Shown here in pieces: positions 52,781-61,248 of a DNA stretch of 64,000 bases. The notes below the pieces were generated by a model. That model was not told where the DNA came from and did no database searches. It was given only the letters and a program-made list of their open reading frames with translations. Each line of letters starts with the position of its first letter. Within the stretch, counting starts at the first letter, position 1. The DNA lies in assembly GCA_963786945.1 (NCBI GenBank), contig CAWBAO010000005.1, positions 62,001-126,000 on the forward strand. The letters run 5' to 3'. This stretch comes from JADKCZ01 sp963786945. GTDB taxonomy: Bacteria; Myxococcota; Myxococcia; Myxococcales; Anaeromyxobacteraceae. The position numbers were made by a program, and so were the translations under genes.

Positions 52781-54577
52781 CTACCGCTTCCGCCGCTCCG
52801 CGGCCATCCGCGCCGCCAGCTCGGTGGCACGGACCAGGGCCACGTCGGCCCCGGCTCGCTGGGATCGACGCGGCTCCTGCGCGGCCATCCCGAGCCGCTC
52901 CAGGGCGCCGGCCAGGGTCGGGTCACGATCGGCCTCGCCGCCCCCGAGCGGCGCCACCGGCGCCAGCGACGGCAGGGCCCAGGGAAGCGAAGGCTCGGTG
53001 ACCACGCCCTCCGTCGGCGGCGCCACCACCAGGTCGACCGGGACGCCGGCGCCCTGGGGCGAGGTGCCGTCGGGGAGGAAGAAGACGCCGGTGGTGACGT
53101 AGAGGGCCCCGGTCGGGAGCTCGCCGTCGAAGATGTCCTGCATGGTGCCCTTGCCGAACGTGCGCGCCGTGCCGACCACCAGCGCCCGCCCGCGCGCCCG
53201 CAGGGCGCCGGCCACGATCTCGCAGCCGGAGGCGGTCTCCTCGTCCACCAGGACCAGCACCGGGCCGGCGTAGGCCCGCCTCGGGTCGGGGTCGTTCACC
53301 ACCTCGTCCGGCGCCCCGCGCTTGTGGATGCTCACCACGGGTCCGCCGGTGAGGAAGAGCCCGGCGATGGCCACCGAGGTCGACAGGTACCCGCCGGTGC
53401 ACCCCCGCAGGTCGAGCACCACGGCATCCGGGGGGCGCCGCCCGAGGTGGAGGGCCCGCTCCACGCCATCGGCGGTGTCCTGGTCCACCTCGTCCACCCG
53501 CGCCACCAGGATGCTCCGCCCCTGCTCGACGCGGGCCGTGGCGCTGACCGACATGTTCCGATCCTGGAGCACCTGGCGGGCCAGCTGGATGCGCCGCGGC
53601 GGCCCCAGCTTCAGCCCCGAAGGCCGCGCCACCGTGAGCGGCACCGCCTCCTCGTAGTCGTCGAGCAGGTCGGAGACCTCGAAGGCGTCGAGATCGGCGA
53701 TCGGGGTGGCCCCGACCGCGGTGATGACGTCGCCGACGCGCAGGCCGCGGTGCCTGGCGGCCGGCGATCCCGGGTGGAGCCCGGTCACCGGGAGGCCTCC
53801 CGGCACCGGGTCGCCCAGCTCCAGCCCGAGCAGGCCGGCCTGGGGGTTGAGCTCGCGGTCGGAGTGGTCGGCCTCCTCCTCGGTCTCGTAGCGGCTGTGC
53901 GGATCGAGGGCGCGAGCGAAGGCGTTGACCAGGTCGGCGGTCCCGCGGGAGGCCAGCCGTCGCCTCGAGAGCGAGAGCCACCGGAGCGAGCGCCGCGCGC
54001 CAAAGGCCCGGGCCGCTGGCCACGTGGAGGCGTTCCGGACGCGCCAGGCCTCGACGAGCGCATCGGCCGCGAGCAGCGACCGCAGCGCCGGGAGGTCTCG
54101 CGGGGGCGTGCCGGTCTCGACCGGCTCCTCCTCCGGGGGCTCGTCGGGCAGGGTGTCGGCGAGCATCTCGGGGGAGCGGAAGAGCTCGGCCGCCCGGGAC
54201 AGCGCCGTCCTCACCCGGCCCAGCTGCGCGTCGAGGTGGTCGCAGCGCAGCGCGGACCGCTCGGCCAGCAGGGCGGCGCCCGTGGTGGCGGCGGCCCGGG
54301 CCTTGATGGCGGCGACGTCCTCGGCCATCAACCACGGGTAGTCCGAGATCAGCGCGTCGGCCAGCAGGTCGCGGGCCCGCGCCGCCAGCTCGGGCGTCAA
54401 CCGGTCGTGGATCACGTGGTGCGCCACCGCGTAGTCGATCATGGCCCACGCGTCGGCGCAGGTCGGCGCGCCGCGGACCTGGTCGGCCGCGCCGGCGCGG
54501 GTCGCGGAGAGCGCCAGCGACGCCGCCAGCAGCGAGGGCAGCGCGAGGGCGAGCCGAATGGGTGAGACGTGGGCCAT
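52781..54577 (-). CDS. S41 family carboxyl-terminal processing protease
   Basis: A 598-residue exported protease. The signal peptide is about residues 1-31 (ends AGA before Ala). An N-terminal helical region (about 35-240) precedes a PDZ domain (about 249-330; 'GSPAARHRGLRVGDVITAVG'). The S41 catalytic core has 'AVVLDLRGCTGGYLSTSVAI', the nucleophile Ser in 'VDEETASGCEIVAGALRARG' (about 447) and the general-base Lys in 'TFGKGTMQ' (about 475). Such proteases trim periplasmic or lipoprotein substrates. A TAGCGT hexamer nine bases before the ATG suggests a short-leader mRNA. Specific targets are unknown. Confidence 0.92.
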   Translation of the reverse strand: MAHVSPIRLALALPSLLAASLALSATRAGAADQVRGAPTCADAWAMIDYAVAHHVIHDRLTPELAARARDLLADALISDYPWLMAEDVAAIKARAAATTGAALLAERSALRCDHLDAQLGRVRTALSRAAELFRSPEMLADTLPDEPPEEEPVETGTPPRDLPALRSLLAADALVEAWRVRNASTWPAARAFGARRSLRWLSLSRRRLASRGTADLVNAFARALDPHSRYETEEEADHSDRELNPQAGLLGLELGDPVPGGLPVTGLHPGSPAARHRGLRVGDVITAVGATPIADLDAFEVSDLLDDYEEAVPLTVARPSGLKLGPPRRIQLARQVLQDRNMSVSATARVEQGRSILVARVDEVDQDTADGVERALHLGRRPPDAVVLDLRGCTGGYLSTSVAIAGLFLTGGPVVSIHKRGAPDEVVNDPDPRRAYAGPVLVLVDEETASGCEIVAGALRARGRALVVGTARTFGKGTMQDIFDGELPTGALYVTTGVFFLPDGTSPQGAGVPVDLVVAPPTEGVVTEPSLPWALPSLAPVAPLGGGEADRDPTLAGALERLGMAAQEPRRSQRAGADVALVRATELAARMAAERRKR

Positions 54578-54632
54578 CCGTCCATCACGCTAATGTGCCA
54601 GCCGGCCGATTTCCAGCGGCCGGCGGCCCTGG

Positions 54633-54666
54633 TGAAAAAGCAGAGACCCCGCCGAGGCGGGGTCTC
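54633..54666 (-). terminator. Rho-independent terminator of the ferredoxin gene
   Basis: On the minus strand an 11-base arm (GAGACCCCGCC) pairs perfectly with its complement around a very tight loop and is followed by TGCTTTTTC. It lies 39 bases downstream of the ferredoxin stop. It is the clearest intrinsic terminator in the window with a real T-run. Confidence 0.85.
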
Positions 54667-54704
54667 TCGAGCCGTCGAGGCGAGGGCCTCGCGGCCTGCT
54701 CAGG

Positions 54705-54893
54705 CTACAGCTTGACGATGCACTCGGTCGGGCAGACTTCCATGCAGGACGGGCTGCCGCCGTGGGAGGCGCACTCGTCGCACTTGGCGGCATCGATCAC
54801 GTAGGTGTCGTCGCCCTCGGCGATCGCCTCGCTCGGGCACTCGGCAGCACAGGCGCCACAGTTGGTGCAGTCCTCGGTGATCTTGTTCGCCAT
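54705..54893 (-). CDS. 2[4Fe-4S] ferredoxin (YfhL-like)
   Basis: A 62-residue ferredoxin. Cluster I ligands are in 'CTNCGACAAECP' (CxxCxxCxxxCP), cluster II in 'CDECASHGGSPSCMEVCPTE', where the second and third Cys are separated by an eight-residue insertion. This insertion is the mark of the YfhL/Alvin-type ferredoxins, which have low potentials and are distinct from the short clostridial type. The start is ATG 54893, with a GGAGAG sequence upstream. It has its own terminator and an upstream TTGACT that may be part of its promoter. The electron partner cannot be inferred. Confidence 0.93.
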   Translation of the reverse strand: MANKITEDCTNCGACAAECPSEAIAEGDDTYVIDAAKCDECASHGGSPSCMEVCPTECIVKL

Positions 54894-55154
54894 CTCGTCT
54901 CTCCGTCGTTCGGGTTGGTCGAGGTCCGTCCGGAGCGCCAAAATGGAGTCAACCGGTCTGAATCCTCTGGACTTACGGGGAGATGCACGTTGCGCACCAA
55001 CTGGGCCGGCCGGAAAAAGTGCCGCTCTCCGAGAGGTTGCGAGAAGGCGGACCTGGGGTGTCCCACATGGCGGGCGCGGCTGCTGCGCGGCCAGCGGCCA
55101 ACTCGCAAGAAATGCGAGGACTGCCGCCGTCCAGAATGGCTCCACCTCGAGGAC

Positions 55155-55457
55155 TCAGGGTCGAACCGGCGGCCAGGGCGCCGCCTCGCCCGAGGCGTCG
55201 ACGCGGACCTTCACGTGGGCCGGACCCCGCCAGATGCTTCCGGCGATGACCCGTCCGGGAAGCCACGGATAGGCGGCGCGGGCCGCCTCGGTGGTGAAGA
55301 CCGCGGGCGACGGTGGCGGCACGTCGGGCACGGCCGCGGGGAATCCCTCGTCGGTGACGGGGATGACCTGCGACTGGGGGCCGTGGCCGCGCGCGCCGCG
55401 GCGCTGGCGGCGGACGGACCGATCATGGCGGGGCTTGGAATGGCGAGGTTCGTTCAA
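55155..55457 (-). CDS. Hypothetical protein
   Basis: A 100-residue frame from TTG 55457 with GGAG about nine bases upstream. Third codon positions are mostly G or C and the amino-acid mix is natural. The N-terminal 30 residues are strongly basic (Arg/His-rich; 'RHSKPRHDRSVRRQRRGARG'), followed by a Pro/Ala/Val region and 'EAARAAYPWLPGRVIAGSIW', then 'RGPAHVKVRVDASGEAAPWP'. No domain is recognised. It could be a small DNA-binding or regulatory protein, but this is a guess. An alternative start at 55426 would remove the basic tip. Confidence 0.5.
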   Translation of the reverse strand: MNEPRHSKPRHDRSVRRQRRGARGHGPQSQVIPVTDEGFPAAVPDVPPPSPAVFTTEAARAAYPWLPGRVIAGSIWRGPAHVKVRVDASGEAAPWPPVRP

Positions 55458-55823
55458 GTGGCGGTGCTCCGGATGACTGCTCTGGGATGGCGCTCGCTCT
55501 TTCGGGCGGCGGCCAGGCTCGCGTGGTCGGCGTAGGCGCTGGCGGTGGACCGGCCCGCGGCGGGAACCCCCGGCCGCGCAGCCTCGGGACTTATAGCAGA
55601 AGTCCGGTGGGGTTGCAGGCGCCGATGCCGCTCGGCGCGTCCGGATGACGCGATGTGCCAGAAAACATTGGCGGAATCAGGCCTCGAATGGCTTGCCTCA
55701 CGGCCCGTGCCTTGTCAGGATGCGCGTCCCAATTCGGAAGACGCCCTGCCGCAACTGCCCGGGTTAATTGACCTATCCGCTCGACTATACCCGCGCCCAG
55801 TGGAAAGACGAGGAACGCGCCAC
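55458..55823. other. 366-bp intergenic region upstream of the acyl-CoA carboxylase operon
   Basis: Nothing is clearly coding here. The section 55590-55800 is less GC-rich than its surroundings and is probably the promoter/leader of the carboxylase genes. It contains TTGACC (55768-55773) with TATACC at 55786 (spacing too short for a standard pair). GAGGAA sits eight bases before the ATG at 55824. The frame extending upstream from 55824 to 55545 is not codon-biased like a gene. Confidence 0.5.
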
Positions 55824-57548
55824 ATGACCACGAAGGCCGTCAGACCGTCCCTGATCAACCCGCTCGATCCGCCCGAGAAGGTCGAGTTCACCATCCCTGG
55901 CGAGATCTCCCGGGCCACCGGCCCGTACGAAGAGGCGATGAAGGAGGGGTACGACCTCATCCAGCGCCCCATCCGCTCGGTGCCGGTCGACGCCATCGAG
56001 AAGCAGCACCTCAAGAAGCGGATGACGGTCTGGGAGCGGCTCAAGGTGCTCTCGGCCAGGCCGCCCAACGTCCTCTACCAGAACTGGGGCAAGAACCTCG
56101 ACGGCGCCTCGCTGGTCACCGCCGTCCTCGACATCGGCGGCCGCGACGTGGCGGTCTACGGCCATGACTTCACCGTCCGCGCCGGCTCGATGGACGCCAC
56201 CAACGGCAACAAGCTGGCGCGGCTCTTCCGCATGGCCGGCGAGAAGGGGATGCCGCTCATCGGCATGAACGACTCCGCCGGCGCCTACGTCCCGGCCGGC
56301 GTCGGCGGCCTCGACGGCTACGCCGAGGCCTTCACGGCGCTCCGCAAGATCAGCGGCGTGGTCCCCTCGATCATGTGCATGTTCGGCTTCAACGCCGGCG
56401 GCGGCTCCTACCTGCCGCGCCAGGGCAGCTTCGTGATCCAGCCGGGCGACACCTTCTTCGGCCTGACCGGCCCCGGGGTGGTCAAGTCGGTGCTGGGCGA
56501 GGACATCACGCCCGAGGAGCTGGGCGGCCCCAAGGTCCACGGCGCCTCCGGCGTCGCCGACCTCACCGTCATGGACGAGCTCGCGGCGCTGCGCCAGGCG
56601 GTGCGGCTGCTCTCCTACATCCCCGACAACAACCGGGTGGCGGCGCCGTTCCAGCCCACCAGCGACCCCATCGACCGCAAGACCTGGGAGATCAACACGC
56701 TGCTGAAGAAGGCCTTCAACTCGGCGTCTGGCTTCAACACGCCCTTCGACGTGTCGATCATCATCCAGGGGGTCTGCGACTACGGCGACTACTTCGAGAT
56801 CCAGCCGGAGCGCGCCCGCGAGGCGGTCACGGCCTTCGGCCGGCTCGGGGGCCAGGTGGTCGGCTTCGTGGCCAACAACAGCGCCTTCGGCTCCGGCCAG
56901 ATCGACTGCGACACGGCGCTGAAGATCGCCAGGTTCGTCCGCTTCTGCAACATCTACAACATCCCCATCATCTTCATGGAGGACACCACCGGCTTCCTCC
57001 CCGGTCGCGAGCAGGAGGCCCGCGGCATCGTGCAGGCCGGCCGCTCCATGCTCGACGCCATCGTCGACGTGCGGACCCCGCGCATCCTCCTCATCCTCCG
57101 CAACGCCTTCGGCGGCGCCTACGCCTCCTACAACAACTACCCCACCGGCGCCGACCTGGTGCTGGCGCTCCCCACCACCCGCCTCGCGGTGATGGGGCCG
57201 GCCGGCAAGGAGTTCGTCTACAAGGACGAGCTCCGCAAGATCCGCGGCGCGGTCGCCGACCTGGTGAAGAAGGGGATCGCCACCCGCACCACCGCCGGGA
57301 TGGACGGGGCCGAGGCCAAGCGGGACGCCGAGAAGGAGGCCGCCGACTGGGTGAAGGCGCAGGAGACCCTGCTCAACCAGCGCTACGAGCGGGAGCTGAT
57401 GAACCCCAAGGAGGGGCTCTCGCTCGGCTCCATCTCCTCCATCGTCATGCCCACCGACCTGCGGCAGGCGCTGGCCGAGAACATCGCCTTCCTGATGCGC
57501 CACTACCAGCCCTCCCCGATGGCCGGCCCGCAGCGCGAGTTCCACTGA
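55824..57548 (+). CDS. Acyl-CoA carboxylase, carboxyltransferase subunit
   Basis: A 574-residue biotin-dependent carboxyltransferase with two crotonase-like halves. The N-half has 'GHDFTVRAGSMDATNGNKLA', 'NDSAGAYVPAGVGGLDGYAE' and 'MCMFGFNAGGGSYLPRQGSF'. The C-half has 'FVANNSAFGSGQIDCDTALK', 'FMEDTTGFLPGREQEARGIV' and 'LLILRNAFGGAYASYNNYPT'. The latter residues form the acyl-CoA/biotin pocket. It is longer than typical PccB/AccD5 (about 510-540) because of an N-terminal arm and a C-terminal extension. It lies 49 bp upstream of the biotin carboxylase gene, and together they form a two-component enzyme. Substrate (acetyl-, propionyl-, other acyl-CoA) is not certain. Confidence 0.9.
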   Translation: MTTKAVRPSLINPLDPPEKVEFTIPGEISRATGPYEEAMKEGYDLIQRPIRSVPVDAIEKQHLKKRMTVWERLKVLSARPPNVLYQNWGKNLDGASLVTAVLDIGGRDVAVYGHDFTVRAGSMDATNGNKLARLFRMAGEKGMPLIGMNDSAGAYVPAGVGGLDGYAEAFTALRKISGVVPSIMCMFGFNAGGGSYLPRQGSFVIQPGDTFFGLTGPGVVKSVLGEDITPEELGGPKVHGASGVADLTVMDELAALRQAVRLLSYIPDNNRVAAPFQPTSDPIDRKTWEINTLLKKAFNSASGFNTPFDVSIIIQGVCDYGDYFEIQPERAREAVTAFGRLGGQVVGFVANNSAFGSGQIDCDTALKIARFVRFCNIYNIPIIFMEDTTGFLPGREQEARGIVQAGRSMLDAIVDVRTPRILLILRNAFGGAYASYNNYPTGADLVLALPTTRLAVMGPAGKEFVYKDELRKIRGAVADLVKKGIATRTTAGMDGAEAKRDAEKEAADWVKAQETLLNQRYERELMNPKEGLSLGSISSIVMPTDLRQALAENIAFLMRHYQPSPMAGPQREFH

Positions 57549-57597
57549 GCGAAGGCCCGTCCTCACCCGCCCGCCACTCGTCGAGAGAGAGATCCCG

Positions 57598-60489
57598 ATG
57601 GCCCAGCCCGCCGACCTGTACCGCCACAACCCGCTCATCCACCGCGACCGCCGGCTCGGCGAGTCGAAGTCGGAGTGGGTCCGCTCCTTCGCCTGCACCG
57701 ACCTGAAGCCGCTCATCGTCTGCCGCGGCCCCATCCGCAAGGAGGCCATGGACGTCTTCGAGGAGATGGGGATCACCCACTACGGGATCCTGCTCTCCGA
57801 GAAGGACTCCATCGTCTACCCGAACGCGCTGGCCCCCGAGCTGCGCCAGTTCAACGACACCAGCCGCGTCCACCGGGTGCCCGACTACAGCGGCGCCAGC
57901 AAGGAGGAGCGGGTCGAGCGCATGAACCAGATCGTGCAGATCGCGCACGACAACGGCTACGACTCGGTCTTCGCCGGCTACGGCTTCATGGCCGAGGACG
58001 AGGAGTTCGTGGCCACCATCGAGCGGGCCGGCCTCAAGTTCATCGGCCCCAACTCGACCACGCAGGCCCGCGCCGGCAAGAAGGACGAGGCCAAGCGCAC
58101 CGCGCTGGAGGTGAAGGTCAGCGTCACCCCGGGCATCAACAACGTCACGGCCCGGACGCTGGTGTCCAAGTACCCCACCCGCAAGCAGCTGCTGGCCTGC
58201 ATCGAGGCCCGCAAGCTGGCCGTCGATCCCAAGGTGGTGGCCAACGAGAAGCTCCCGCTCGAGGACCTCGCCGACCAGATCCTCGCCGCCAGCTACGCCA
58301 GCGGCCAGGACCTCTACACCATCGACGAGCTGGGCGCGCAGGTGGAGAAGGAGGTGGCCGCCATGTTCAGGGAGCACCCGCGCAGCCGGGTGCGCCTCAA
58401 GGCCATCGGCGGCGGCGGCGGCAAGGGCCAGCGCATCCTCGGCGGCTCGCTGCTGACGCTGGAGAAGGCCACCGACAAGGACATCGCCGCGGCCTCGTCC
58501 GAGGCGCCCGCGCTGGTCCGCGAGGTGCTCAGCGAGGTCAAGGCCACCGGCGTGGGCGACAACAAGAACGTCCTCATCGAGCTCAACATCGAGCAGACCC
58601 GCCACAACGAGATCCAGCTGCTGGGCAACGGCGAGTGGTGCGTGACGCTGGGCGGCCGCGACTGCTCGCTGCAGATGCACGAGCAGAAGCTGCTGGAGGT
58701 CTCGGTCACCCAGGAGGGGCTGGCCGCGGCCATCGAGCGGGCCGAGAAGGCCGGCCGGGCCGCCGAGGCCAGGTCGCTGGCCACCGACCTCGAGATCCTC
58801 AGGCGGATGGAGGCCGACGCGGCGCGCTTCGGGCAGGCGGTGGGGCTCGACTCGGCCTCGACCTTCGAGTGCATCGTCGACCGCGACCGCTACTACTTCA
58901 TGGAGGTCAACACCCGCATCCAGGTGGAGCACCGGGTCTCCGAGCTCTGCTACAGCCTCAAGTTCACCAACCCCGACGACCCCGGCGACGCCTTCGTCGT
59001 CGAGTCCCTGGTCGAGGCCATGGCGCTGCTGGCGCGCCACAAGCAGCGGCTCCCCAAGCCGGTGCGCATCCCCCGCTTCGGCGCCTCCGCCGAGGCGCGC
59101 CTCAACGCCACCGACGCCTCGCTCTCGCCGCACGCCGGCGGGGTGATCCGCTTCTGGTCGAAGCCCATCGAGGGCGAGATCCGCGACGACCAGGGCATCA
59201 GCCTGCCCAACCCGGACACCGGCATGTTCATGCGCTACCGGGTGGCCGGCGCCTACGACTCCAACATCGCCCTGCTGCTGACCAAGGGTGACGACCGGCT
59301 GGCCAGCTACCAGCACCTCTCCACGGTGCTGGCCCGGACCAGCCTGCGCGGCCAGGACGTCGCCACCAACCTCGAGTTCCACTACGGCCTGGTCAACTGG
59401 TTCATCGGCCAGAACGTGATGGCCAAGCCCACCACCCGCTTCGTGGTCCCCTACCTGACGCTGGTGGGCCAGCTGAAGGAGGAGGCCAACAAGGTGGACA
59501 CGGTCTTCGCCTTCCTGGAGATGAAGAAGCACTACGCCAAGCGGGTGGCCGCGGCCACGCCCGGCGACGCGGCCATGGCCAAGGCCATGTCCGAGGTGCT
59601 CGACCGGAAGGGGACGCTGCTGACCCGCCCCATGGACCGGCTGCTGGACGACCCGCACCTGCTCTCCGGCTGGCTCAGCCTGCACCGCCACGACTACGCC
59701 TTCGAGGGCGGGAAGCTGGCCTGGCGGCGCAACCCGCTCGCCATCCTGCAGGAGACCTACGAGTACCTGAACATGGCGTGGGACCCCAGGGCCCCGGCCG
59801 CCGAGGTGATCTGGGAGCACGACCACGCGCTGCTGACGCGCGCCAACCGCTTCTACGCCGAGATCTTCAAGGCGCTGGGGCTCTCCGAGGCCCAGTTCAA
59901 GGAGCTCGACGCGGTGCTGGGCCGGGAGGCGCCCCAGGGCGGGTACGACGCCGACACCTGGGAGCGGATCCGCGCCGCCCACCTCGGCTTCGAGGCCGGC
60001 AACGAGCTGCTCGGGCTGCTCTTCACCATCGCCGAGAAGGTGAGGTTCTTCGGCTTCCGCGTCGAGGAGAACCTCGACGTCACCATCCCGGTCCACCTCA
60101 ACGACGTCGACCTGCAGGCCCGCATGAAGAAGGTGCTGGTCCCGCCGCCGCAGACCAAGGCCGACGAGATCGTGGCGGTGAGCGGCGGCATGTACTACGG
60201 GCAGGAGGCGCCCGGCCGCCCGCGCTTCGTCGAGGAGGGGATGCACTTCGAGAAGGGGCAGCCGCTCTACATCATCGAGGTGATGAAGATGTTCAACACC
60301 GTCCGCGCGCCCTTCTCGGGCACGCTGGACAAGATCATCATCCAGGGCGGCGAGGGCTCCATCGTGCAGAAGGGGCAGCCGCTCTTCAAGATCACCCCGG
60401 ACGAGAAGCACGTCGAGGTCGATCCTCGCGAGCGGGAGAAGCAGCGGCGGTCGACCACCGCCGAGGCGCTCAAGGCCATCCTGGAGTAG
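57598..60489 (+). CDS. Biotin carboxylase-BCCP fusion with unusual insertion (963 residues)
   Basis: The N-terminal half is a divergent biotin carboxylase: 'VCRGPIRKEAMDVFEEMGI', 'GYGFMAEDEEFVATIERAGL', 'FIGPNSTTQARAGKKDEAK', the Gly-rich loop GGGGGKGQR (271-279), 'RHNEIQLLGNGEW', 'GGRDCSLQMHEQKLLE' and the metal triad in 'MEVNTRIQVEH' (Glu436, Asn438, Arg440). Residues about 182-262 are an insertion before the Gly-rich loop, absent from ordinary biotin carboxylases. A helical region of about 250 residues follows, and then a BCCP domain with the biotinylated Lys897 in 'EVMKMF'. It pairs with the upstream carboxyltransferase; BirA is encoded at 47.5 kb. The reaction carboxylates biotin with ATP and bicarbonate. 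Confidence 0.9.
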   Translation: MAQPADLYRHNPLIHRDRRLGESKSEWVRSFACTDLKPLIVCRGPIRKEAMDVFEEMGITHYGILLSEKDSIVYPNALAPELRQFNDTSRVHRVPDYSGASKEERVERMNQIVQIAHDNGYDSVFAGYGFMAEDEEFVATIERAGLKFIGPNSTTQARAGKKDEAKRTALEVKVSVTPGINNVTARTLVSKYPTRKQLLACIEARKLAVDPKVVANEKLPLEDLADQILAASYASGQDLYTIDELGAQVEKEVAAMFREHPRSRVRLKAIGGGGGKGQRILGGSLLTLEKATDKDIAAASSEAPALVREVLSEVKATGVGDNKNVLIELNIEQTRHNEIQLLGNGEWCVTLGGRDCSLQMHEQKLLEVSVTQEGLAAAIERAEKAGRAAEARSLATDLEILRRMEADAARFGQAVGLDSASTFECIVDRDRYYFMEVNTRIQVEHRVSELCYSLKFTNPDDPGDAFVVESLVEAMALLARHKQRLPKPVRIPRFGASAEARLNATDASLSPHAGGVIRFWSKPIEGEIRDDQGISLPNPDTGMFMRYRVAGAYDSNIALLLTKGDDRLASYQHLSTVLARTSLRGQDVATNLEFHYGLVNWFIGQNVMAKPTTRFVVPYLTLVGQLKEEANKVDTVFAFLEMKKHYAKRVAAATPGDAAMAKAMSEVLDRKGTLLTRPMDRLLDDPHLLSGWLSLHRHDYAFEGGKLAWRRNPLAILQETYEYLNMAWDPRAPAAEVIWEHDHALLTRANRFYAEIFKALGLSEAQFKELDAVLGREAPQGGYDADTWERIRAAHLGFEAGNELLGLLFTIAEKVRFFGFRVEENLDVTIPVHLNDVDLQARMKKVLVPPPQTKADEIVAVSGGMYYGQEAPGRPRFVEEGMHFEKGQPLYIIEVMKMFNTVRAPFSGTLDKIIIQGGEGSIVQKGQPLFKITPDEKHVEVDPREREKQRRSTTAEALKAILE

Positions 60490-60527
60490 ATTCTGCGGCA
60501 ACGAACCACCGGAGCGGGGGCACACGG

Positions 60528-61157
60528 ATGAAGCAAGGCAAGTTCATCGTCTTCGAGGGCATCTACGGGGCCGGGCGGCTGGTGGTGGCGCTGGTCGACA
60601 AGGTCCGCGCCGGGCTGGCCGCCGATGGCGTCGAGGTCTACGAGCTCGACAGCCCCGACAGCGGCCGGGCCCAGCTCATGGGGGCCACCGGGCTCGACGG
60701 CAGCTGGCGCTACGGGCGGTTCGACGCCGACTTCTTCTTCGAGCTGGCCTCCCGGGCCAGGGTCTCGGCGGTGGCGCGGGAGAAGCTGGCCGCGGGCAAG
60801 ACCGTGCTGTGCAAGAGCTACACGCTCTCCTCGGTGGTCTACGCCGAGCTCAAGGGGCACGACTGGTTCCGCGAGGACCTGAACGTGCTGGAGGGGCGGG
60901 CCCGCGGCATGTCGGGCGCCCCGCCGCTCGCCCCCGACCTCACCGTCTTCGTCGACCTCTCGCCGGAGGCGGCGGTCCGCGAGCTGGGCGACAAGATGAA
61001 GGGGCTCTTCACCCTCGACGATCTCAAGAGGCAGCGGGCGCTCTACCTCGCCGAGCTGGCCCGCATGCCGGCCGGGAGCGTCAAGACCCTCCACGCCGCC
61101 GAGACCGCCGACGCCATCTTCCCGGAGGCCATGGCCGCGGTCCGGGCGCTGAAGTAG
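60528..61157 (+). CDS. Thymidylate-kinase-like P-loop protein with degenerate Walker A
   Basis: A 209-residue protein of the thymidylate/deoxynucleoside kinase fold. The P-loop reads 'VFEGIYGAGRLVVAL', where GxxGxGK[ST] would be expected. Lys is Arg and the next Ser/Thr is Leu. The DRY-type motif is 'LCKSYTLSSVVYAELK', and 'PDLTVFVDLSPEAAVRELGD' matches the core strand. ATP binding in the usual way seems unlikely; it may be a binding protein or use an altered nucleotide. It sits between the carboxylase and the acyl-CoA ligase, 38 bp after the former, suggesting co-expression. The function is unknown. Confidence 0.72.
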   Translation: MKQGKFIVFEGIYGAGRLVVALVDKVRAGLAADGVEVYELDSPDSGRAQLMGATGLDGSWRYGRFDADFFFELASRARVSAVAREKLAAGKTVLCKSYTLSSVVYAELKGHDWFREDLNVLEGRARGMSGAPPLAPDLTVFVDLSPEAAVRELGDKMKGLFTLDDLKRQRALYLAELARMPAGSVKTLHAAETADAIFPEAMAAVRALK

Positions 61158-61248
61158 GCAGCCGCGCCGCCCGCCACCCCCGCGCCCGGCGGGCGGGGGC
61201 GGCACCGCGGGCCGCAATGGCCCGGGCCGTGGCCGCTGGAGGCACCGC

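Noticed and set aside
52770..52781. GGGGCCGGCCCC palindrome at the murJ/S41 junction as a terminator
   Set aside because: It overlaps the S41 stop codon, has no loop or T-run, and such palindromes are expected by chance at this GC content.
54894..55154. Possible small RNA or gene in the gap after the ferredoxin promoter
   Set aside because: No frame with convincing codon bias, no tRNA-like fold and no paired promoter-terminator could be found.
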